This document shows, in pieces, positions 11,701 to 21,454 of a stretch of 64,000 nt of DNA. Each line of letters begins with the position of its first letter. Position 1 is the first letter of the stretch. This DNA comes from Euptelea pleiosperma (lineage: Eukaryota; Streptophyta; Magnoliopsida; Ranunculales; Eupteleaceae), in contig CM068553.1 of NCBI GenBank assembly GCA_035048495.1, forward strand, positions 17,919,190 to 17,983,189. The letters are read 5' to 3'. Position numbers and translations under genes: made by a program. Under the pieces are notes generated by a model, which saw nothing but the letters and a program-made list of their open reading frames with translations, did no database searches and was not told the origin of the DNA.

Positions 11701-12343
11701 AGTAACAGGAATCAATGTGATCGCCTTCTATGCACCACTATTGTTCCGAACGATCGGATTAGGTGAGAGTGCTTCGCTCATGTCAGCCGTGGTAACTGGG
11801 GCTGTGGGAACTGGTTCAACCTTCATATCAATGTTGATAGTTGATAAATTGGGCCGACGGGTATTGTTTACAGTTGGAGGAGTTCAGATGTTCATCTCAC
11901 AAATGATGATTGGAGGAATAATGGCAGCCCACCTTGGCGATCAAGGTGGGGTGAGCAAAGGATATGCTTATCTATTATTGGTCTTGATATGTGTTTATGT
12001 AGCTGGTTTTGGGTGGTCATGGGGTCCGTTGGGATGGTTGGTTCCAAGTGAGATTTTTCCATTAGAGATTCGATCTGCCGGGCAGAGTATTACTGTGGCA
12101 GTGAGTTTTCTCTTCACCTTCATTGTTGCTCAGACCTTTCTATCCATGCTCTGCCATTTTAAGTCTGGGACCTTCTTCTTTTTCGGAGGGTGGGTGGTGG
12201 TGATGACAGGATTTGTCTACCTATTGTTACCGGAGACTAAGAACTTGCCCATCGAACAGATGGATCAAGTGTGGAGAGAGCACTGGTTCTGGAAGAGGAT
12301 TGTGGGGGAGGAGGGAGGGGAGAGTAAGATGTATGGGGCATGA
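8780..12343 (+). CDS. HEX6-like: Hexose/H+ symporter, HEX6-like (STP family), gene A
   Basis: There are three exons: 8780-8909, 10558-10880 and 11270-12343 (introns 8910-10557 and 10881-11269). They join to 1527 nt, 508 residues, the usual STP length. It is a 12-TM MFS sugar transporter of the plasma membrane that imports hexoses with protons, very close to castor-bean HEX6. Visible family marks are [10 protein letters not shown] with Asp39 (the proton-coupling Asp of STPs), RKPSIL (109-113), a [11 protein letters not shown] motif, Gln174 in NNGFQ, QQVTGIN (294-300), [15 protein letters not shown] (about 399-407) and PETKN (472-476). Cys74 and Cys446 match the lid-domain disulfide pair known from STP10. 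Splice sites agree with gene C. No lesion was seen. Substrate preference cannot be read from sequence. Confidence 0.93.
9060..9210 (+). repeat. tRNA-derived SINE-like insertion in intron 1 of gene A
   Basis: Contains GGTTTGGCTGGATATTAGA (box A-like) and TCTTGGGTTCAAGACTTCCC (box B-like, cf. GGTTCAANNC). The same sequence sits at the equivalent place in gene B (13888-14050) and truncated in gene C (38555-38625). The insertion therefore predates the gene duplications. Confidence 0.55.
9296..9530. repeat. Second intron-1 repeat shared with gene B
   Basis: The block from TTAGGCTTGAGCCTCTAGC through GGGTGGGTTCTTCA to ACCAAATGGGTGAGGAAAGA is repeated at 14130-14465 in gene B intron 1, and is absent from the very short intron 1 of gene C. 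The opening resembles a tRNA-derived SINE head, but the box B is poor. Confidence 0.45.
9600..9845 (+). mobile_element. MITE with long inverted repeats, copy 1, intron 1 of gene A
   Basis: The termini GCTTATCCCCCTTACTTTAA and its near complement ending GGGGGACATGCAAAAAG form arms of about 65 bp (TTTGCATCTCACCCAATGTT inside). The interior reads GACCAGGGTCAATGTCGTTG. The same element in opposite orientation lies at 10213-10463. It is absent from gene B intron 1, so it inserted after duplication. Confidence 0.65.
9846..10130. repeat. Dispersed foldback-family segment (one arm)
   Basis: Carries the window's most common repeat: GTGATTTCAAACCATTGGAT, TAGGTCCACCTACAGTTGGG, CAAACATCCATAAGGTCAGT and TGCCACGAGGCTCATTCTGC. 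Full foldback members are described at 50774-51177 and 39430-42257. Confidence 0.5.
10213..10463 (-). mobile_element. MITE with long inverted repeats, copy 2, intron 1 of gene A
   Basis: Same family as 9600-9845 but inverted. The interior reads the complement (ATTGGGATGTCCATCCAGAG against CGGATGGACATTCCAAT), while the inverted termini are alike. Together the copies could pair over about 250 bp within the unspliced transcript. Confidence 0.65.
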
Positions 12344-12480
12344 GATTGAATTTCTAATGGATCTTTGGACTCCCATCAACAACCAATGTGTACTATGTAG
12401 ACAATCAAAAAGGTGAAGATTATTATGCCACTGATAAAGATATATACATATGTTAAAGATATATACATATGTTCCTTACT

Positions 12481-12830
12481 CAGGGCGGTCTTAATACAAG
12501 TTGAGGCCTAAGGCGAAAACTCTAAATGGGGCCTTTTTATTTAAAGTATTAATATAAATTAAATTTAGTTAAAAATTTAAAATTTATATGATATAAAAAT
12601 ATTTATTTAAATTAAACATCCTTCTTCTTGTTTTCTTAGATGCAAAATTATTAATTAAATTTTTATATTCAAGTTTTTTCACAATATCTTTTTCAATAGA
12701 TAATATGGCTAATCCACTTAATCGTTCTTGCAACATAGTTGATCGAAGGTAAGATTTTCCGCAGTAATAATCTTGTTTAGGGAGGAGGTTCGTGGAAAGA
12801 ATTTAATTTTGGATGGCACTTTAGCTTTCT
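12481..12830 (-). mobile_element. hAT transposon remnant with hATC (dimerisation) C-terminus
   Basis: The minus strand from about 12770 to 12600 reads RSTMLQERLSGLAILSIEKD and then KKLEYKNLINNFASKKTRRR. This is the C-terminal end of TTF-type/ZMYM1-like hAT transposases. The left edge (CAGGGCGGTCTTAATACAAG, 12481) resembles a hAT terminus. Only this short tail remains. It lies just beyond the 3' end of gene A. Confidence 0.6.
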
Positions 12831-12840
12831 AGATTTTGGG

Positions 12841-13190
12841 GCACAAGTACAGTCTCCCCAGTTATAGGCTTCATAAAGAAGGGCCGAGATCTTATCCTCA
12901 ACTGAACAGTGGATCTCAACCACTCACACCAAATTTTGACAAACGCTTAGTCGAGGAGTTCAGTGAGCATGGGGCACTTATCCCCCCCCCCTTTTATCGG
13001 CTTCACAAAGGTCGAGGAGTTCAGTGAGCATGGGGCACTTATCCCAACCCCCCCCCCCCCCCCCTTTATCGGCTTCACAAAGGACGGTCCCGATCTTATC
13101 CCCCAAAATGGAGGGTGGATCTCAGCCACTCACGACCAATTTTTGCAAATGCTTTGTCAGAGAATGCCGAGGGCACAGGCCACCCACTAG
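12841..13190 (+). mobile_element. Helitron-like non-autonomous element cluster
   Basis: Partial and nested copies of an about 165-bp unit: GGCTTCATAAAGAAGGGCCG, GGATCTCAACCACTCACACC, then a short hairpin (TGCCGAGGGCA) followed by CACCCACTAG|T. A TC...CTAG element with a 3' hairpin and no target duplication fits a Helitron. Full units occur at 37985-38145, 53405-53576 and 61081-61252. C homopolymers lie at 12984 and 13046. Confidence 0.5.
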
Positions 13191-13191
13191 T

Positions 13192-13192
13192 G

Positions 13193-13236
<44 letters not shown>

Positions 13237-13237
13237 C
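13192..13237. repeat. (TA)n(GA)n microsatellite
   Basis: About ten TA units followed by about fourteen GA units immediately after the Helitron-like 3' end. Confidence 0.9.
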
Positions 13238-13239
13238 GA

Positions 13240-13569
13240 TTTTTCCGTAGGCTGAATCGCGAACTAGGATCCAAAAAGGAACCATTTTACAAGAATGCAA
13301 TCAGGCGTAAAGGAGAGACTAAATGTGGAAAATCCTGTCTCCGTAATTGGATGGGTAAGAATGATTTTTGTAGGATCTGGTGTTGTGTCTTGTTGTTGGG
13401 TGTTTCATAGTGAAGCCCATGACTTGTTTGTAAAGCTAGAAAGTCCAAACTTGGCCACAAGAAAATAATTCAGAACTGAAAACAGTCCAAAGGGCATGTT
13501 GATATTTTATGCACGATACACATGCTATTGTTGATTTTAGGCAGTCAAGTAAGACTTCTCCCCTTTCAA

Positions 13570-13606
<37 letters not shown>

Positions 13607-13621
13607 AGCTGAGGAGCGACC
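13240..13621 (+). promoter_or_regulatory. Duplicated upstream block of transporter pseudogene B
   Basis: Aligns with 8365-8779 almost throughout (GCTGAATCGCGAACTAGGAT, AATGTGGAAAATCCTGTCTC, TTCAGAACTGAAAACAGTCC). It ends in a CT run at 13573-13603 just upstream of the former start codon. Confidence 0.55.
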
Positions 13622-13887
13622 ATGGCAGTCGGATTGGTGCTGACGGGCGAAAGCGGGCAGTACAACGGCAGGATGACCCCATTTGTCATCCTCTCGTGCA
13701 TGATGGCTGCCATGGGAGGAGTCATCTTCGGCTACGACATCAGAATTTCAGGTCACTCTTACAACTCAATTATCCTAATCAGTGTAGATCGACAACCAAC
13801 CCGTGAACCGGTTTATCGGCTACTAACTGAATATACCATCAATTAGATGGTTTAACATTCACCAATTTTGTGTACTGAGTTGTTAGC

Positions 13888-14050
13888 AGTTGACACAACT
13901 GGTTTGGCTGGATATATATTAGATGTGTACCCCTCCCCTTGTGGGATGTCTTGGGTTCAAGACTTCCCCAGTGTGGTTGTGCCTCCGGTCAGGTCATCCT
14001 CCGCGTATAGCCCGCCTTTGCCTGAACAATTTCGCCTACGAAAGAAAAAC
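13888..14050 (+). repeat. SINE-like insertion in intron 1 of pseudogene B
   Basis: Paralogous to 9060-9210 (CTTGTGGGATGTCTTGGGTT, CAAGACTTCCCCAGTGTGG), in the same place relative to exon 1. Confidence 0.55.
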
Positions 14051-15243
14051 AAAATTTGTTCTTTTACATTCATGGCTCGATTTAATAGGTTTTCATAATT
14101 CTTGTCTAAGTATGATCAGTTAAAATCATGTTAGGCTTGAACCTCTAGCTTAATTGGTTGATGTCTTGAATGGGGTGGGTTCTTCAGCTTATCCCCCGGC
14201 CCACCGAAAAAAAAACACTTTTCGGCTTGCCTCACTCATTTAGTTAAGGAGATGCCTCAACCCCCTATCATGTTGTGACACGTCGATCGAGGGCGAGGGT
14301 AAGGGCTACCTAAAGAGTAAGTTACATCTACAGAAGTGTTACCGAAAATATAGCTTAAACCAAAACTAATTCTCCCATTAATTAACCTTGACCTCCCTCC
14401 CCTCCACATGTCACAACATGATAGGGTTTGAGTCATATCCTCAACCAAATGGGTGAGGAAAGATTTTTCAAAAAAAAAATACCACTCTTTTCTATAATAA
14501 TAATGTCCCATGGAAAAGGGTTATTACAATTTTTAATTTTCAGTAAAATTCAGAGTATTTCACTGACTCGTTAAAGAAAATGTGAAGGTAGAGTGACATC
14601 CATGAAGCCATTTCTGAGGAGGTTCTTCCGGGAGGTGGACAGAAAGATGAAAGAGGACACCGAGAGTAGCAACTACTGCATATTCGACAGCCAGCTCTTG
14701 ACCACATTCACATCATCTCTCTACATTGCGGGCCTTGTCGCAACCTTCTTTGCCTCGTCGGTCACAAGAGCCTTTGGGCGGAAGCCGTCGATTCTTGCAG
14801 GAGGTGCCGCTTTCCTTGCTGGTGCAGCCCTTGGAGGGGCTGCGCAATATATACATGCTCATATTTGGTCGTGTCTTGCTTGGAGTTGGGGTCGGATTCG
14901 CGAACCAGGTAGCTGCTTCTATCACCATTATAATTCTCCAATTAAAATTCATAATTTCATCAAATTAGCCTTTTTGTTTTGCAAGTATGGGATTATAACG
15001 TGAGGAGATGGAATCGGAATCGGGAAAATTCACACATTTTAACATGATTAATTATTCTCAAATAATTCATGTACTTTTCCAATTTATTTCCGGATTATTC
15101 AGTTTTAAACATGAAAAATCATTTTAATTATAAGACAAAAACTTGTCAATATTTTAATTATTTTGCTGAATTATTTAACGCATTTTTAATGATAAACCCG
15201 TACTGTGTTTTTGCCCGACTCCAAATTGCTAACTATGCATGAA

Positions 15244-15450
15244 ACTAAACCTAGCCGTCTAGCTGAGAGGTTAATTAGGGTGTATACCCCCTCCTCTTGT
15301 GGGAGGTTGTGGGTTCAATCCCATACAGGCAGGTTTCATCCCACACTGGCAGGTTTCATCCCGGCTTGTCCCTGCCAAGTCTAGCCTGGTTGCTCCTGCT
15401 GGTACGCAGTCTAGACTCTAGCTAGCCTTAGCCCCCACAAAACTGCTGGA
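15244..15450 (+). repeat. SINE-like repeat with pol III-type boxes, intron 2 of B
   Basis: GCCGTCTAGCTGAGAGGTTA (box A-like) and TGTGGGTTCAATCCCATACA (box B-like) lie about 45 bp apart. An imperfect direct repeat follows (GGCAGGTTTCATCCC twice). Full tRNA folding is not evident. Confidence 0.45.
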
Positions 15451-15729
15451 AGACACACACACAAATATAAAAAATAAAAACAAAACTACCGAATGAAACC
15501 GAGAAATTAATGAAACACTGTACCTTGTAAGTTTGTTAGATGTGAAATATTGAAACACGTGTTCTACCTAATTTACCTAACAATTTATCCAACCACATTG
15601 TAACACGTGCCAGCCATTCTTGGCATCGATTGGGGCTGTTGTTTTACCTCACACCATCCTTAAACTAGATGGACCATCGCTATAACCAATCAAAATTTCC
15701 GGTGGAAGATAGCTTATGTAAAAGTTAAA

Positions 15730-16307
15730 GGCTCAGGCTCCGAGGACCGGCCCCCTTTTTCTGACCCCGCTAGGTGTTCGCTCTCGCGCTCTCGACCGTG
15801 GAATTCAGGAATCCAACTGTGTCAGCGCCCCGAAAAAGTGAAAAGTGATGTCAGCCACCGTTAGATTCTTAAATCCACGGCCGAGCACACAAACACCGAG
15901 AGAGTCAGAAAAAGGAAAAGGGTCGGGCTCAAGGGACCCCCATTTCTGACCCTTTTTTTACCCTCATCTTAGCGTACCCACGTAGAAGATGAATCAATGG
16001 CTGATTTTTGGTGAGGATGATCTCTATGGTGAGGAGCTCATCCTCACAAAAATTCAAATCATTCTGATATTCATAGACTGGTTTAGAAGCTGAAGCATTA
16101 TGGACCGTCGATTTTTACCGTGTAACTTTAAAACCACATTTGATGGGGTTAGAAATTTCAGAATGGGCTGAGTTTTTGTTAGGGTGATCTATATGGTGAG
16201 GTTATTATCCCCACCAAAAATCAGCCATTGATTCATCTTCTATGTGGGTACCTCAAGATGGGGGTCAAAAAAGGGGGTCAGAAATGAGGGTCCCTTGAGC
16301 CCGAGCC
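15730..16307. mobile_element. Foldback element(s) with GGCTC...GAGCC termini
   Basis: Inverted arms of about 140 bp: GGCTCAAGGGACCCCCATTT, ACCCACGTAGAAGATGAATC, AATGGCTGATTTTTGGTGAG (15926-16030) pair with 16195-16307. A second inverted pair (15730-15780 with 15885-15930, CTCTCGGTGTTT type) abuts or is nested at its left. A relative lies at 62055-62275. No transposase. Confidence 0.65.
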
Positions 16308-16351
16308 AAAGGAAAAATATTGAAAATAAAGGGAAAAAAATGAAAAAATTT

Positions 16352-16690
16352 AGACTCAGAGGGGTCTCGTGACCCTACATACCTTATTTTTGGGGCCCAC
16401 TAACCGTATGGAGGTTTAGCCCACCCCTTGGAGAATGTTTATACGAAAATTCAGTCTCATTGATTTTCTCTAACCATAGATTTTAATACTATTTTAGGAT
16501 TGATTGTAGCCGTTGGATTCAAGCAGGTTTTGTACATATAGTTTCGGAACTTAATCCAACAGCTAGAAATTATCAACCAAGCTTATTTTCGATATGCATA
16601 TCCACCACGGGGTGGGGTAAACATCCATGCGGTTAGTGGGCCCAAAAAAAATGAGCCATGTAGGGTCACTAGACTCGTCTGCATGACTCA
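16352..16690. mobile_element. Foldback MITE, intron 2 of B
   Basis: The left arm (GTGACCCTACATACC, GGGGCCCACTAACCGTATGG) is complementary to the right arm (CATGCGGTTAGTGGGCCCAA, AGCCATGTAGGGTCACTAGA), about 75 bp each, around a unique middle. Confidence 0.7.
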
Positions 16691-16885
16691 TCCAAAGTCC
16701 TCTGCATCTAAAATTTTCCGGAAAAAAAATGTGCTAAAATTTGAATTTTGAATTTCAAAATTTCAATAAAATTTGTAAGGGAAATGACCCGTCACAATAT
16801 AAATCATATAAATGGTGCATAAGCCTTGAGGCGCACCTCAACACCTGAGCATATGCCTCATATACGCTTAATTGTTGGAGGCGTA

Positions 16886-17160
16886 CACATCACTGGGTAT
16901 AAGGGTGTCAGTTTGTATCCGATACCTGATTTCAGAACCGACCCCAAAGAGACCTGGAACCGAAGTAATAGGTTTTGGTTCTTGGTCTCTGAGTATCCGG
17001 CCAAACTGGAACTGAACCAAATCATCCAATAGGAACCAATGGAACATAAATATTAGTGTTAAAGATGTCAAGGTTCCCACTTGTGTAGGAACCCTAACAT
17101 AATAGGTTCCGGTTCTGGCCGGGTACATTCATACCGACCGGAACCGAGACCCCTAGTCAC
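16886..17160. repeat. GGTTCC-rich TIR element remnant
   Basis: Starts TAAGGGTGTCAGTTTG and ends GACCCCTA, with the interior dominated by GGTTCC/GGAACC words. It resembles the hAT-like element at 58756-59114. No clear target duplication. Confidence 0.4.
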
Positions 17161-17564
17161 ATAGTGGGTTCTGCTACAATCTCACCCATCAGCACATCTT
17201 TCTTTCTTTTTTTCTTTTTTTTTTGCAGTCAGTCCCACTATATCTGTCAGAAATGGCTCTACCTAGGTACAGAGGAGCAATTAACAATGGCTTCCAGTTC
17301 AGTGTTGGCATTGGAGCTATATCTGCTAACCTCATCAACTTTGGCACCCAAAAGATCAAAGGTGGTTGGGGGCTGGCGAGTCTCCCTTGCCATGGCTGCC
17401 GTCCCAGCTTCCATCCTAACTCTCGGAGCCCTCTTTCTCCCAGAAACACCCAACAGCCTTATCCAACGTGACAACGACCACCAAAAGGCAAAGACGATGC
17501 TACAACGGGTCTGAGGCACCTCAAACGTCCAAGCAGAGCTCGATGATCTCATCAAAGCCAGTGC

Positions 17565-18602
17565 TGTAGGGAATAAATCCACACACCCTCAAAATACGCG
17601 CTTTTTCCACGGGCTTGATATCCTTTCCGTGCTGTTGGATCCGAGGTCCCGAGACAGATCCGAGGTCAGGCTCTGAGGTATCCGAGATCAGATTCCGAGA
17701 TATCCGAAGTCAGGTCCCGAGGTATCCGAGGTGTCCGAGATCAGATTCCAAGGTGTCCGAAGTTAGGTCCCGAGGTATCCGAGGTGTCCGAGATCAGATT
17801 CCGAGGTATCTGAAGTAAGGTTCCGAGGCCGCTGGATGATCCTGCAAATAACTCAATGTGGTGGAATTCCACCAAATGAGTCTCCGATGCTTAAGTCAGT
17901 CTTCTGAGTAAAATTTATGATCAAGTTTTAATCTCCAAGATCGCTTCCTTTTTTACTGTAGCAAATGCTGCTATTTATAGTATTCAAAGCTAGATATTTA
18001 TGTAGATATTTTATATGAACCAATAAGAATTTACCATGTCTCTTTCAATAATACTCTTCAAGTATAAAGGTAATTCCGAGGTTGCCGAAGTTACCGAATA
18101 TCATATCCGAGACTTCCGAGGATCCCAAATAAGGTACCTAAAATCTTTGGCAAAACCATTAAGTATCACCCGAGGAGCCGATGTTACATTTCATAGGACC
18201 TGAGGTCTCCGAGGTACCCGAGGTTATATTGCAATAGGATCCGAGGTACCCGAGGTTATATTTGCAATAGAATCCGAGGTACCCGAGGTTATATTTGCAA
18301 TAGAATCCGAGGTACCCGAGGTTATATCATAGGATCCGAGGTACCCGAGGTATCTGAGGTTATATATCATAGGATCCGAGGTATCCGAGGTTATATATCA
18401 TAGGATCCGAGGTATCCGAGGTACCCGAGGTTATACTGTCATTGGATCCGACGTGTCCGAAGTACCCGAGCAATCCGAGGTACCCGAGGTTCCTAGTAAA
18501 GTTTTTCCAATTCCAAGTTTACGGTACGCCATGTGTCAGTAGAAGAATGTGACACGTGGCACAATTGCATACGTCCACGTGTCAACAATTTTTACCCCCA
18601 CA
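17565..18602 (-). repeat. 3' LTR of the Retand-like element
   Basis: 1038 bp, bounded by TGTAGGG and ...CCCCCACA on the plus strand (TGTGGGGG...TACA on the minus strand). It holds two arrays of the degenerate decamer CCGAGGTNYC (17640-17830 and 18060-18500) and G-boxes at its outer edge. It joins gene B exon 3 directly. Confidence 0.88.
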
Positions 18603-18732
18603 ATCGCCCCTCTTGGAGATGACACGTGTGCACCGCACGTGCAAAGACACGTGTCAGCCCCAAGAATGTGACACGTGGGGTATCTCTGGGTCTCTTCGGC
18701 TCCTCTGCGCAGCATTTAATGTTTGCCACGTG
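18553..18732. promoter_or_regulatory. Cluster of seven G-boxes (CACGTG)
   Basis: CACGTG occurs at 18553, 18576, 18623, 18636, 18648, 18672 and 18727. It spans the U3 start of the minus-strand LTR and the region before the plus-strand antisense ORF. G-boxes with ACGT cores bind bZIP and bHLH factors (ABA, light, stress). Such density in 180 bp is unlikely by chance and could serve both directions. Confidence 0.75.
18603..18614 (-). other. Polypurine tract of the Retand-like element
   Basis: On the minus strand AAGAGGGGCGAT directly precedes the LTR start TGTGGGGGTAAAAA, the expected second-strand priming site. Confidence 0.6.
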
Positions 18733-18789
18733 TCGATCGTCTATTGGTCCGTACCCATTTCCTATCAGTGTAATCATTACCCCTGCAGG

Positions 18790-18797
18790 TATAAATA
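18790..18797 (+). promoter_or_regulatory. TATA box for the antisense ORF
   Basis: TATAAATA lies 58 bp beyond the last G-box and 224 bp before the antisense ORF start codon at 19021, in a CT-rich leader (CTCTCTTTCTCGGCAACC). This is consistent with an independent plus-strand promoter inside the element. Confidence 0.6.
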
Positions 18798-19020
18798 GGT
18801 TGCTCTCATCTCATTTTTATCTTTTGGATTTCAGACAGTTTGGTAATCTCTCTTTCTCGGCAACCTCGGCACTCTCGGCTCCCTTTCGTCACATATCTCG
18901 GCACTTTCGGATTCTCTTCTCGGTCCTCTCGGCTCTATTGTTTTAATACTTCTCGAAGCTCTCGACTCTTGTAGGTAAGCTTCATTTTTAGTAAATTCGA
19001 TGTCACTGGTCTCCTAAAAA

Positions 19021-21259
19021 ATGCCAAAAGAATCATTAAAATCCGTTTTAAAACACGCTGATCCCCAAACTTGGCCTCGTCCTGATCTAGATGAGATCCG
19101 AGCTAAATACCATATACCCGAGTCAATTGAACTTGAGCACGTGCCCAACTCCCTTCTCTACTCCCATCATTCGCCGCCGAATCCGAATGTAACATGTTTA
19201 ACAGTCAGACAACTTCTCTCGGGTATGCCCCTTCCGCTTACTCCCTTTGCCCGAGAGCTACTAAATTTCTATAAAGTTGCTTCGGGGCAGGTAAATGCCA
19301 ATTTTTGGCGTATGGTATGTTCGTTTGAACGTATCAGGGACATATGGGGCTGAGGTCCTTCCCTTGAGGATGTTCGCCAATAATATTTCTTAAAAAAGGT
19401 TTCCAAGGAGCGGGGGGAGAATTCAGATATAACTTTCTACTTCTTGGCAACCCGGACCCAAAGACTCCCAATCCTAGAGAGGATCTAGGATTGCGATAAA
19501 TCGTGGCAATGTTACCCCATGTTCCTATCAGGGGATTGGGAGAGAGGATCCGAGGATGACGCCCCAGGTCTCTTGTATAAAAGTTTTAATTTTGAAGGTA
19601 CCCGGGTTCTATTTTTAAAAATAAATCACCATTTTTTGTTTCAGCAAGTCTCTAATTTCTTCATACTGTTTTGCAGATGTGAATACAGATAGTTTTTTTG
19701 CTTTCCCCGAGGATACACTTCCTCTCTGCTTTGATTTGCATCGACTTCCTTCTCTTATCTACCAACGTTTAGTTGGTCTCAACGCTCTTGGATATTCTCG
19801 GACTTGTGTCGATCCGACGTTCGAGGAATTGAGCCAGATCATACCCGAGGAAGAGTTTCTTCGAAAACTTCCTCTCGGATTCTCTACTGATCCAGCCGAA
19901 TCTCGTCAATCGAAGAGAAAAGCTAAGAGGTTAAAACCTCAGGTTTCATCTTCGGATACCCCTGTTGGTGCCGACTCTGAAGCCACGGAGTCCGAGGTAG
20001 TTGACGTTGATCCAATTTCTTATTATATTCCTATCTCGTCCGATTCGAGTTCGATCACTCTTTCTTCTCAGTCCAGCTCTTCAGTTTCATCTTTTGACCC
20101 TCTTCTTGAAATCGCGCAGTCTCTCAGGAGATCTTATCGAACCGAATCTCGAGGCATGGGACGTCTTCAGGCGGATGTTGGAGCCGACTCCCCCATTCGT
20201 CAAAAAAGGAAGAGTTCTGGGCAGGGTTTGCCCCGTGTTGCTAAGAAGCCTGCTACAAAGAGTAGGGAAGCTGGTCAATCCAGCCAAAGCGCCTCGGCTA
20301 TCGGCAATGACGAGGCACCTCTGAACTCTGCACCTCCCATTATTATTCTTCCGGGCGTAGATGTTCTTGAATCGGCATCTCTGGCCCCTGAATCTGAAAA
20401 ATCCCAAGGCCAGCCTTCCGGATCACAACATGAGCTTGGGAAAGTTGCTCAGAAGGAAGGGCGTCATGAACAGGTCCATCAGCATAAAGGTCCTGTTCCC
20501 AAACCTTCGGATGTCTTCCGGCCACGACCAATACTAAAGTCGGGTAAATCTGTTGTTCTCGGCGATAGCGCCGTAAAGAATGCTTCGGTGGCTTCAGCAA
20601 TTGTGGAGCAGATCTGACTCCCTGCTGACATAGAACATTATAATCGGCAAAACGAGGAATCTCTTCTCGGTTTCATACTATACGTCAACTTTCTCCGTAA
20701 GTTCCAAAATTTGTTTCTGTACATATTTACATTTGTTTCGCCAATCCTCTATATAACATGCTTGTAATTTGGTTGGTTGCAGAGTATAAACTCGGTGCAT
20801 TCGCTGGTGGCTAAGCTAAATAACAAGCTTAAAGCGTCCGAGAATGATTTGCACGCCACCCAAGCTCGGAATCGAACCCTGCAAGGTCAGGTTTCTAAAG
20901 CTAAAGACGAGGTGAGAAAAGCTCAAGCTGCTGCCAAAATATCCGAGACCGAAGCTACCCGTCTTCGCCAGGCTTTGGCAAAATCCGAATCGGCGCGTCG
21001 GGCTCTGGAGAAGATGATGGCTGAGAAGGAGGCCAAGTTTGAAGCTGATAAAGAGGCTCTGGATGCTGCTCTCGCGGCTAAATACCAGAATGAAGTCCAA
21101 GATCTACTTGCCCCTGTTCATAGAAGGGTTGATCGTCTACGTGCTGAGCGAGATCGTCTACAGGAAATAGTAGACAAATATGATCTTCCCGACGAAGATG
21201 AAGCGGAGGCCGAGAGAAAACCTGAAGAGGGAGAATTACCCAAGGCCGAGAAGAAATAA
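19021..21259 (+). pseudogene. Antisense ORF protein of the Tat/Retand-like element
   Basis: Plus strand, opposite to gag-pol. Exon-like blocks are 19021-19353 (a 'putative gypsy type transposon' domain: PLPLTPFARELLNFYKVASG, ANFWRMV), 19679-20617 (Ser-rich, basic, low complexity) and about 20782-21259 (a long coiled coil, KLKASENDLHATQARNRTLQ onward, ending in an acidic tail). TTTTGCAG at 19670-19677 and GGTTGCAG at 20774-20781 are good acceptors; CTCCGTAAGTT near 20693 is a likely donor. A stop (TGA) near 19352 and a broken frame up to 19600 indicate decay. Function is unknown in the family. It is conserved in plant Tat elements as an extra ORF between INT and the 3' LTR. Confidence 0.75.
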
Positions 21260-21454
21260 TTCACTTTGATTTTTGCACTTTACTATAATTAAGATACTCA
21301 GTTTGGGGAGGTAAGTTTCTACCTTTCCCCTATTGGAATTTTATCTTTTTAAACTTTAAATATAATGACGTTACAATGCTTCGTTGCCGTTTATCTTTCG
21401 CATAGTAAAACTGAATCCGACTTACTGTTTAGAGTAATAACAAAGCTCATAATT

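Larger units (their letters stand above)
13622..17564 (+). pseudogene. Hexose/H+ symporter gene B, HEX6-like, broken and truncated
   Basis: Exons align with genes A and C: 13622-13751, 14588-14908 and 17229-17564. The lesions are independent. GGA to AGA changes Gly41 to Arg in the FGYDIGISG motif (13742). A second GGA to AGA changes Gly45 (14590). A 2-nt deletion shifts frame near 14840-14848. One extra G lies in the run at 17368-17372. A TGA lies at 17512 where A has CGA. Exon 3 stops at AGCCAGTGC, followed directly by a retrotransposon LTR, so TM7-12 are missing. Intron 2 has grown to 2.3 kb and holds several foldback MITEs. The missing 3' part is not elsewhere in the window. Confidence 0.92.
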
